From assembly GCF_016920785.2 (NCBI RefSeq), contig NW_024609846.1:104522831-104586830 (forward strand): a DNA stretch of 64,000 bases, written 5' to 3'. The notes under the pieces were generated by a model that saw only the letters and a list, made by a program, of their open reading frames with translations, was not told the origin of the DNA and made no database searches. The translations under genes and the position numbers were made by a program. Shown piece after piece: positions 43,512 through 53,900 of the stretch. The stretch is from Ixodes scapularis (taxonomy: Eukaryota > Arthropoda > Arachnida > Ixodida > Ixodidae). Numbering within the stretch: the first letter of the stretch is position 1; each line of letters opens with the position of its first letter.

Positions 43512-44049
43512 TTAGTCACCTCACCCCACGAGTGCATCTCTGAGCTCAATGTCAGTAATCCCGTGTAGTACCAGTGAACTACAACTGAAATTTGTTCGTC
43601 TGGAGCCTTACACGCATTTTATTTGCCAAACGTCCGCTTCTTGTTACTTCATTGGGCGAAAAGCAAGCCGCATCCTCACAGGGTATCAAAGTTGAGGCCA
43701 GCGTTTACGCATGAACTTTTAAGGAAACGCAATAAATTCGACCTCACTACTGCACGGAAGTTACTATGATGTCTTCCTCGGGCCATCGTATATCTCCCAC
43801 TCCAATTTTATGCTGATAGAAGATTAACTTTTCGCAAACGCTGAGATCGGCTAGCTACGACGGAGCCCCTAACAAGCGTCCCCTACTCCTCGCTAAGCAT
43901 TTTTGGACCAGCCTACTGACGCCCGAGATCTGTGCCGGGAACGGGTTGTCTGAAATTATCTCGGCATACTCAGGCAGGAAGAAAGAAAACACATAACAAA
44001 TATTATGGCCATTAGCAACCGTCAAATGCGCTTTGAATTCGTTCGAGCA

Positions 44050-44162
44050 GTTGTCTGAAGAATGTCGCACCGTGCGCCGGACGGGCATGAACCCCAATGC
44101 GGTGCGCATAGGGGTTCATGCCCGTCTGACGCACTTCCGGTGAACGGTGCGACATTCTTCAC
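44050..44162. repeat. Hairpin foldback, 113 bp
   Basis: GAAGAATGTCGCACCGTGCG and GGACGGGCATGAACCCC are mirrored by GGGGTTCATGCCCGTC and CGGTGCGACATTCTTC around a 15-base loop. One arm has a short internal insertion. The surrounding 43515-44520 has no other recognisable feature. Confidence 0.75.
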
Positions 44163-44520
44163 ACAAGTGCTCGACTTTTGCATTCTTAAAACGGTCTGTA
44201 GGCGCGAATGTGCCTATATGATTGCAGGATAACTTTATGCGCATACGCGATGTTGAATATTAGTGAAATGCAAGCGGGTGGGGACTTCACTTCGTGCAGT
44301 GCTGCGGGTCAGTACAGATAAGAAATAAGAAGTGTGTTAAAATTGAGCTTTTCAATGGCACCTCCGAGTTTTACCTCGCATACTCAGGTACATTAAGAAA
44401 AACAGTAATTGCAAAAAGAAATATTTCGTCTATGGACGCACGAAGCAAACAAACTTCCTGATCAACAACACTAATGTAAAGGCGCGAGCTCGATGTATGC
44501 ATACTTATTGTTTGCTACAG

Positions 44521-44625
44521 CTTTTTGATTCGTACACAAGCAAGATCCCCGAGCTTCGCAGCGTCGACACTCCCAGCACTGGCTCGTCCACATACCTCGA
44601 TTGGAGCGCTAACAGGAAGGCTCAG
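44521..44625 (+). CDS. Candidate orphan exon, function unknown
   Basis: After TTTGCTACAG comes a 35-codon open stretch (LFDSYTSKIPELRSVDTPST, then GSSTYLDWSANRKAQ) ending at CAG/GTACAA, phase 0 at both ends. The composition is protein-like and clearly richer in GC than its flanks. No other exon with compatible context was found within 7 kb on either side, and I recognise no family. It could be a host exon, a transposon exon or chance. Confidence 0.3.
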
Positions 44626-44879
44626 GTACAAAAATACAACAAGCATGTGTTAAGAGAAGCTATACGTCTCGGGCTTGTGCTAAAGCTTCGAGATCTGGCC
44701 ATTTAGGTTAGTTTAGAGACCACAAATGACGCTCTTGGGACAAGAAAACAATATCTTATCGACGTGTCGATCGAAACCGAAACCATGCCACACCCCTCCC
44801 TGGCCAACTAGTTCCCAGAGTGCAACGCGCGCCGTGTTGCATGCAGGGCTTTATGGAAGTAGTCTATTGTTTGTGCAAA

Positions 44880-45134
44880 CTCTGCGCAAGTCAGGGGGGT
44901 AAAGGTGTGTGAGGAGGAGTGGCAAATCCCGTGCGCCGACACCCGGGGTCCCGAGTGAACGATCGCAAAAGAGAGCGACAGAACACGAGAGAAAGAAGGC
45001 AACGTTGCCATGGTAAACGCGAAGAGTGAAAACTCTCAGCAATATAAACAGTCATAATTTAACGTTGTAAACTAAATTCTGAGCCATTCCAACGCTTGTA
45101 AAAAGCAATAAAGTCATTACGCTGCATTAACTTC
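44880..45134. repeat. Repeat block shared with 27900-28200
   Basis: Collinear with the block in WAP intron 1 but without the local hairpin duplication found there. It is followed directly by the long-TIR element at 45135. Confidence 0.6.
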
Positions 45135-46610
45135 TTCCCTTCCACTGATCTCAATGACAATTGCTGGATCGCGCTTGCCGCTCCCGCAAGTGAAGCCACC
45201 GGACTTCACTCGCTTGGGATACGATTTGCCGTTTTTGCTAGCCTTTGCTGCGGTTTTCCAGCGTGCTGTGGACACGTTTTCTACTCGTTCGTCGTCATTC
45301 GCCGAAGAAGTTTTTTGAAGACTCTGTGTATTGTTGAGACTTGCCGTCGTGAACACGTGGAAAATTTTACGAAAGTGCAGTGTCGCAGGAAAAAGGCACA
45401 ACGCGTCGAAAGGAAGGGCTGGCGGCGTGTTCAAAGCTTCCTTGGCACGCCGAAGTGCCGTGTCTCTGTGCCTTCGCACGCTTGGATACCGACCAAGAAC
45501 CGACGCCGTGTGGATGTGTTTTGCGAGTGCAATGTGCGTGAAGCCGTATCAAAAGGTACAACTCGTCGAAAACAAGTGTCGCCGGTGTCGCGGCGTGATC
45601 AAAGCTCCCTTGGCACGCCGAGTGATGCATCGCACGCTTGGATACCAGTCAAGAATTGACGCCACGCCAAAGTTCTGAACGTGTGTCGCGCGTAGAAGCC
45701 TTTAGATCATTTATATATATCGGCCACGGAGTTCTGGATCGTCCAGCTGTTCCGGTGAGTTGCTATCAATAAAAGGGAGAGATCTGTACGTGTTCTTATG
45801 TACTATATTAACCATGGCTATGTCCCAAATCTACTCTAATAGATTCCGTGGGAGCACGAATAGGGCAACGTTGTGGAGCCAGGGGGGTTTTCGAAAGCAA
45901 AAGTACAAGACGGCGAGAATGAAAATCTTTGAAGCGCGGCCGATATGGTCGTGTGCAACCTGCTGACCAATTACGATTAGGCGAGCCGCGCTCAAACGTC
46001 AAGTGCAATTAAGTAGGTTGATAATAAGCCAGCACTGATCAGTGATGAGGAGCTGTTGTGCACGGTATTGTGTAAACCGTCTAAGGACGAAAAAAAGACG
46101 TACCTTCCCCCCATCTTCCGTCGCTAGTGGATTAAGCTCGTTCCTAAACCGCGAGGGGAAAAGACGCTGATCCAGAGGCACGAACAGCTTCACGCACATT
46201 GCACTCACTAGACACATACACACGGCGTCGGTTCTTGGTCGGTATCCAAGCGTGCGAAGGCACAGAGACACGGCACTTCGGCGTGCCAAGGAAGCTTGGA
46301 ACACGCCGCCAACCTTCCTTTCGACGCGTTGTGCCTTTTTCCTGCGACACTGCACTTTCGTAAAAATTTCCACGTGTTCACGACGGCAAGTCTCAACAAT
46401 ACACAGAGTCTTCAAAAAACTTCTTCGGCGGATGACGACGAACGAGTAGAAAACGTGTCCACAGCACGCTGGAAAACCGCAGCAAAGGCTAGCAAAAACG
46501 GCAAATCGTATCCCAAGCGAGTGAAGTCCGGTGGCTTCACTTGCGCTGCAGCGAACAAGCGGGGAAGCGCGATCCAGCAGTTGTCATAGAGATCAGCATG
46601 GAGAATAGAA
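45135..46610. mobile_element. Long-TIR element, 1.5 kb
   Basis: Left arm 45135-45545 and right arm 46195-46610 are reverse complements over about 410 bp. Examples are ACAACTGCTGGATCGCGCTT near the ends, CAGCGTGCTGTGGACACGTT, and GTTCTTGGTCGGTATCC at the inner edge. The interior repeats the TCGAAAACAAG...TGATCAAAGC(T/C)CCCTTGGCACGCCG unit in diverged form. No transposase motif was seen. Confidence 0.75.
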
Positions 46611-47119
46611 GGGTAGGAGAGGGCATGACGTCAGCCGCGTAACCTCCATAAGCCATGCTCCGTTGACGCCTCGCCTCTTTCTCATTTTTTTCCTCACTTA
46701 CCATGCCAACGTGACCACATCACGTGACCATAGCTAGCCTTCGTCTTGCTATGGGGTACTAGAATACACCACAGTCTAGCCTTCGATGTGATAAAACCTA
46801 CCGGACGGAGCGCGCGCAAGCCTGCAAAGAGTCCTTCTACAAGCAACCATCCATCTCACACGTGACATGTCACGCGCACCAATCGCCAGACAGATCTGCG
46901 GTCACGCTGGGCACAAAATCGTTTAAACTTTTTATGACTAGGCTTCACCAATATTGCAGCGTGCCCTCTCCTAGTACTTCTAACCTCCTTGGAGATCAGT
47001 GTTCCCTTCTGTCGAAATCTCGAAAATCTGGTGGTTGCGCAGTTTCGTATTCCTCAACCGCGCTTACCCGCGCCGCACTGGCAAAGCCGGGTATGTGGTT
47101 TAGTTTAGCGTTAACGCGA

Positions 47120-47185
47120 GGCCGTACATCTGCGCGTTATGCAAAAAGAAAGCTTCGAAAGGAACGCGAATATCTTTCCACCGGT
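47120..47185 (+). pseudogene. THAP-like first exon, copy 2
   Basis: Aligned with 29600-29664, this reads PYICALCKKKASKGTRISFH and R before a GTAAGT donor. The start codon is changed (ATG to AGG). SFHR matches the THAP signature better than copy 1. It lies in repeat-derived DNA (46990-47340) just upstream of the FIGNL1 start. Confidence 0.45.
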
Positions 47186-47340
47186 AAGTTCTTGGATTGT
47201 TGAAGTTCACGAAACTGCTCTGATGATGTAACCGTGTTTGGGACCCCGAGGGTCTGCCTGCATGATCCGCCGCTTGCGGCAGCCAGAATGTATGGGAAAA
47301 TGGCGGACCTTTTCCTCTAGAGTTAGTAAAAAGTATGTAT

Positions 47341-47776
47341 GGTCTCTATGGCGCAAGTAAGCTCCGCAAAGTATCGCCGGTATCGCCTTTTCGCAACTGA
47401 AGGTACCGGACACGAACGCCAAACGTGTGAACCAGCCAAACCTCACAAACGCGTGATGTAACAACATTTCGAATATAAGCCGCAATGCTTCGAATTGCAA
47501 ATGTTTTATTATTTTGTAAAGTCATAAAATAAATTATAAATAAACTTATATTTATTTTAATTTGTAATTACTATTTTTGACATCTAAACATAATCGGCGG
47601 AGTCAGTTAAGTTTTCAGAGTTAAAACTTGTTCGATGTTGGAAACCAAGGTATGATGATGGCGCGCAACTGAAACAGCAGACGGCGAGCACACAAACGTG
47701 ATGTTACCAGTCTCTGCTGATATTCTCCCAGCTTTTCATAATTATCTTGCTTCGATCATTATCTTAACGAAAGAAG
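47341..47776 (+). promoter_or_regulatory. 5' flank of FIGNL1
   Basis: Non-coding, AT-rich DNA between the THAP relic and the FIGNL1 start codon. No TATA box or CpG-rich block stands out. The 5' UTR and promoter must lie here unless a non-coding first exon lies further left. The context of the ATG (AGAAGATGT) is acceptable. Confidence 0.3.
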
Positions 47777-47931
47777 ATGTTTCCAAGTGGTTCCAACAAA
47801 GACGACGGCTTTACCGCGTCAGCTTTCAAGCGCGTTTTGATGAGTGTGGGTGACTTCGGGAACGACGACTTCTCCATCGATGCGGTTCGGCGACTACACA
47901 ACCACGTAGAATTCGTTCGCAAGTCCGGGAC
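47777..47931 (+). CDS. FIGNL1: FIGNL1 exon 1
   Basis: ATG at 47777 begins MFPSGSNKDDGFTASAFKRV. The frame continues through DFSIDAVRRLHNHVEFVRKS and ends GGG AC before GTAAGT (phase 2). The helical region corresponds to the N-terminal segment of vertebrate FIGNL1. This ATG is the first in the open stretch. Confidence 0.75.
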
Positions 47932-50900
47932 GTAAGTTGAAAAATTCGAACCGAAGAAAGGGTTTGTTTAAATTCGTGTTATTTGACTTTGAATTTGACT
48001 TGCTCGGCGGTTTGGTTCTTACAGGATATCTGGTCCTTGCGCGAAGTTGTTATCGGACTACTTCACCGAGAAGGCGAACCAATTCGTCGACAGCGCTGGA
48101 GGTAAGTGTAGTCCGCTATCTTGGACGGGTTCGAAGGCAGTGACAATAAAAAGGTTTGGTGATTATTCCGTCACTAACGTGATGAAAACGACAGAAAGAA
48201 GTTAAGTTGCCTCCCCCCCCCCCCCCCCCCCTCCCCCTCAAAGCGCGCGCTTCCTGCCTTCGTCAACGCTCCGAAGTCTCGTGAGCCTCGAACGTGCACT
48301 TTCAGCCAAAGCACGGTAGAAGCTAACGAGCGCATGCCGGAAGCCGGGCGTCCGAAGGAGACGCCCTGCCATTCTCATCTTGACAGGGATCCAACCAGCG
48401 TCTCCGGAGGCGCTGACCCAGCAATCACATTCGTAATCAAACAATGAGTGTATACTCCTTCATGAGTAAAGCTATATGCACTCCGGAGTGCACTTCGGAC
48501 GGAAATGGCTATACGCACTGCGCTAAACTCGTATAAAACAAATGGTCACAATGAGTTTTTTGAGCAATGTGGCGCGAATGAGACGTTTCCACGTGTGTTT
48601 GTGGAGTGCTCCAACGCCTATCTCTTCTGGGACGAGATGAGGAAGGATCTCGGCGTCGACTTTCCAATAGACTGGCACGTCTTTAGATACCTGGACGTCG
48701 AGGGGACAGATACGGCTTCGTCCATGGCGCTTCCGTCCATGGTGCTCCTGGGGCTCCACGACATCTGGCTAGCCCGCTCGGCCATGGTAGAATGCCACAC
48801 CAATGCCAGGCCGACGTGGGACTATTTTACCTCCCACTTCAGATGGCTTCTATCCATCGCGGCCGAAGGCATGATCCAGGTATGCCAGGAGTGGAGAGCA
48901 ATTGAGGAAAGGCTGGAGGCTCGGCGACTCCGACATGAACGCATTCGACTCGTCTAGGGCCGGAGCCGCGCCCACCGCTGCTAGCGACCGTCACACCATC
49001 TAGGGGATGACGCGCCGGCGGCCACTTCCAAGACCGTCACCCCTTTCAGGCACACATTGCAACCAGCACCCCCTCCCCTTCTCCCCTTTCCGTTCCAACC
49101 GCTAACCGATTTAAAATGGCATAGCATAGGGGTTAAGGTCACTTGCTTTATACGCAAGTGGACGCAGGTTCGATCCGCGGTGGGCCTACTTTTTTTTTCT
49201 TTTTTTCTCGAACATTTTGTTCTGTCGAGGCATTTGGCAATATTTACGACATTTCTTTTTTGCGACAAACACTAAAGAAAATGAATATTGTCGACGAAAC
49301 TTCGCAGAACTAAATGGTATGGGACTCCCTTTCCGGAGGTGCGATCGGGGACAGCGGGGCTTGGGTTGCCGGCTGGGTGCCGCAATGCGGCGTGTACGGG
49401 TTAAGTTTTGTAATTAGCAGCCGCACACTGTCGCCGCAAAGCGGCGTGAACACAGGCGGGGGCTGTGTTAACGAGCTCCCCGGTGATACACGCGCCGTTC
49501 GAAAAAAGTGACCCAAATGGCATGAGCTCTCCGCAGAGTGCGTATAGCCATTTCCGTCCGAAGTGCACTCCGGAGTGCGTATAGCTTTACTCATTACTTA
49601 TAGCTCCCCGGAAGTTACGGCGTTCGTTTGCTGGTGGCAAGGCATGCGAGCTGCCCTTTTTCCCTTCCGACTTCTAATGTGCACGCAACAACTTCATTTT
49701 TTTTTTTTTTTTTTTTTTGCAATTTGATTTTGGTTTTGGCATGACACTGGTAGTTATTTAATTGACACGGAGTGTTCATTTATTGTGAGAGAGGTATTTA
49801 AGGGAAAGGGAAAAAGTGGTTACATGCTGAAGGTGGAACCGTAAAAAAAAAAACTGAGTGTTTATGCATTTACAGAACACAGTTTCTAAAGTGCCGTCCG
49901 ACGGCGCTTTACTCTCACATTCGAGTGCCAGACACAAAGAGTGAGAACGAAATCTGAAAGTTGGAAAGGGCGGGATTTCTCAATGTTTACGTGTGTTACC
50001 GTATGCAGTTTGTTTTCAACAGCGAACATGTGGCATGTTTTGCAAGTTCTGGCTATGTCTCGTGTCAGCGTGCAGAAACTGCACAGAGTGTTTGCTGTAT
50101 TTATATGGAGTTCAACCTGGGAGCGCTCATCACGCACAAATTTGTTTCGCTCAGTTCAAAGTGGTGGGCTGGGTTTGTTCCACTTGTTTATTCGTTAAAT
50201 TGTGTCGTGATTAATGTTTCTTCGTGATCAAAAAGGTTTGTTTTTGTGTACTCTAATTCGGGTCAGACTGCGAAATGTGTTGCCCGAGTTTGTAGTCTCG
50301 TCAAGTGACAGTATTTGTACGAGTATTCGAGGTTACTTGCGTGAAGTGGTGCTTTTTTTTAGAATGTTGAAAGTGTGTTTTTCCCTAGAGTTCCTTAGCT
50401 TTTGTGACCTAGAAGAGATTTAGTGGAGGTGTTACTGCTAGTCCCTTTGTATAGATCACTGTGCTCTAATGAGCCTGGCCAGGATGTGCTCAAAAGGGTT
50501 AAAATAGTGATGGTAAAACCAAGTGTTAAGTATTTTTTCTTTAAACTACATTGCAGTGTCCTGCCTGTTAAGTCATGAATGGAAGAGAAAGGGTTCCATG
50601 TCCCATGATCAACTGTATTCTCTGTAAAAGACCAGAGACTGTGGAGCATGTATTCATAGAATGTTGGGGTGCGGTGTTCCACTGGGTCATCCTCCAGTGC
50701 ACACTTAAGAAAGAGTGCCCCTTGACCATGCATGGCATTCGTTTTTTGTCAGTTGAGGACAACGCTCAAGTCCCCTACGACATGTTCACAATACTTAGTG
50801 TACACAGCATTTGGAAGACTAGGATGGTTGTGCGTCATGCGGACGTGAACGTCCGCGAAGTCAGAGTCAACTTCGTTGAAAGTGTCGCGTATATTCATAA

Positions 50901-53900
50901 CTTATACCAAGCACAACCTGAACCCCCCGATTGAATGCCGGTTTTGAATTAATTAGTGCAGCAGAAGAAATTTGAATGTATTCGCGTCTGCCAAAATGAA
51001 GCCGACATGTTTCAGCCTTGTTTTTGGTGTGAGTGTTATGTGAGGTTTGTTCATGTCAATGCAGGTAATCAAGAAAAAAAAAATGTTTTAATGGCGTAAA
51101 GGGTTAGATGCCTGGCTAGTACTTTATGGTCTCACAAATATTTAAGTTCAATATCATCCTTAAAAAAAAAATGCTTTTTTTTTTTTAGAAGATGTTGTTC
51201 AGAAGATTGTAAAATTTAAACTAATTTTTTTTTTTTTTTTTTTAAATCACAATTGCAACACTTGAGAGAGTGGAACTTCGGCAAATTTGAGAAGATTGTG
51301 CACCTGCATTGCACAGGCATAAACATACATAAGAAAGCATGCTGCTCACTCTTGTACCGTTTGTCTCCCTCGCATTTTATGTTAATACAAATTGTCGGCG
51401 AGCAGCTGATGGAACACATGTCAGAATAAGCATGACTTGTGCTCAGCACTTTTGGACGGCACTTGAATGCATGAGTGGAGTGCCGTCGGGTGGCTTCAAG
51501 ACACAGCGTTTACATAATTTCCGAATTATATAGTCAAAATTTAAAAAAAATATAGGAAAAGGTAATTACTGATAGGATCGTAATTCTAAGGCTATGCACG
51601 TGCAGTCGGGAAGCGAAAGCGTTGTTCAAAACAGCATGCCTGCAGGCTTGTAGCAATGGCTTCGCTCGCATTTATGGTGAAGCAAAGTAAGGTAGTGCTT
51701 TATTCTAAAAATAAAATGACCGGACAAAGATTAAAACTTCTTGGAATTGTTTTCAAGAGATGTTAGCACTCACCTAACATGATATAATCCAAATTATTTA
51801 AGCATGTTTTGCGGTGTCTATCTCATAAAATAAATAGTAGCATTAAAAGTTTTTATTTTATTTTTACCTTTTAGGATTAAATAACTTTTCCAGTGGGGCC
51901 ATCCATTCGTCAAGTTCAACAGGCCGACAGAACTGCAAGTAGTAATATTACACATATTTTTATTTGAGCATGCTCCAGCCTCTTGCAAGGCGAGAGTGTG
52001 TGGCAGTCTGCCTTCACATTTCCACTAGTTCTGATCAACAGATTCGGACCAATGGTGCTCCCGGCTGTCCACACTGACGGACGAGGAGCTTGCACAGTTT
52101 TTGCCAGCAAAAAATGGGCCACCGGTAGGTCGTATTCAATCAAAATTATGACGCTCGGATTTCTTCAACATCAATATCTGTGCAGTCTTGAACCGAAATT
52201 CGGAGCTCATAAAACATGGCGGAAGTGATTGGCGGGACGCTGCAAAACCCCAAAACATCACTCGTACAGCAATATCTCTAACGGAGGGCCACATTTTCTG
52301 GAAAAAGAGTGCACGATTCACATGGCCGACGAGACTTGTAATGTTGCGATTCTCAATCTCTCTCCTCTTGGCTTCGTACCCTCGAGCTGGTGAACCGAAG
52401 CGAGGAGGAGAGTAGCGAGGCCGCCGCTTCTCATTCTCAATTGTTCCGGGAGGATCATGGCATTGTAGTCCTTGCTTGATCGCACCCTTCTTTTGCAAAA
52501 AATACGGCCATCCGTTTGAGAATTCGATGTACGAGTGATGTTTTGGAGTTTGTAGCATCCTGTTCAACATTTCTGTGGCCTTATTTTGTGAACTCCAAGT
52601 TTCGATTCAGCATCCCTAGGGGTAATGTAACAAATTAATGTGCTTTCAGTACATACCGCTTATAATTATTCCATGAGATTCATAACCCATAAAACGTGCA
52701 ATAAGTTTTTTTTCTTCTTTTGTCCATGCAATGGCAGTTGGAAAAAAAAAGATTTGAGAAAAACGAGCCGCATTCACCCATTTAAAGACCCTTTCTGAAA
52801 TTGTGAAATCACTCATAAATTATGCGCAGCCACCATTAGTTGGTCTCATCGCTTCTGGCATGAAGCTCGTGATCGGTTCAGAGGTGACGAAGCGCTCGTG
52901 TCCCGTGCGTGTTCACAGTGCATGACCAACGAATGGCGGCCATACATAATTTGCATCATTTCGAAAATGGTCTATTCGCAGTCAGAACAAGCGGCCACAT
53001 GATCTGGAGCCGATTATATGCTGCCAATGTTAATCATATAACCACGCACTGGGCAAAGCACAGGGCACACACGCTGAGTTCCTCACACTTAAAAAATTGG
53101 GCTATTTCAGTCATAGCAGCGATTGGGAGCGAGCCACTACCCAAATGCATGTTGAGGTATTGTTTGTCAGAAACCCAAATCGAATACTCGCTCAGTGCTT
53201 GTGTCGCCTGTATGAGGCGCATTTAACTGCGGAAATTGCAAAGCTCAGTGTCGAAATCCTGGGGATTGCATTGTTGACAATGTCAACAGTGCGATCCCCG
53301 CAATTTCGTCATCAAGACTGACAAAGTATAGACTGAAAGAAGTCATCCACTTATATTCTTATAGTTATGTGGCAACAAAGAAGCTTTTTGGTCAGTATCG
53401 TTGCATGCGGGCGTACTTGGGTTCCACCAGAGCCAGTGCGCTTGTGTAAATTGAGAAACATTTCTACCCAATATCGTTGCACGGCCCCTCTAACTGTTCA
53501 GAATGTAAACCTCTAACGCTCTTGATTTCGATACTTCACCGGCTGTATCAGCTTTTGTCTAGCCATTGAAAACATCTGCCGTTTATTTCTTGTTGCGACA
53601 CAGAGCAAGTCAATGATTGATTTTCTAGTATCACAGCTGGGCCAGTGATCTCACCCTGCTACATCTGGCCACCGATTTATTTGAGTTTTTATTCGGACAT
53701 ACCGCTGGTTTTTTGTTGAGAGCTGAGGCAGGTGTGGGTTTACCACAAGTCATTGGTGAGGCAATAAAAACACCTTTGGATATAAAATGTACAGGGATAT
53801 GGTACAATGATAATGCACATACCAGAATAGCATAAAATTATAGCCCATCACAGTGAAGCACATACTGACGTTCATTGCAGGAAGGTAGTACAAAATGACA

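Larger units (their letters stand above)
48462..49594 (+). mobile_element. TIR element containing LINE and SINE sequence
   Basis: Ends of about 60 bp (ATGAGTAAAGCTATATGCAC...GGACGGAAATGGCTATACGC and the inverse at 49534-49594) enclose a LINE C-terminal fragment (48520-48957) and a tRNA-headed SINE (49103-49330). The LINE frame is fused to the left terminal repeat. The element lies in FIGNL1 intron 2. Target duplications are not clear. Confidence 0.6.

Noticed and set aside
49110..49188. tRNA-Ile (UAU) gene
   Set aside because: The anticodon arm and B-box are good, but no acceptor stem forms and the same tail as the other SINE copy follows.
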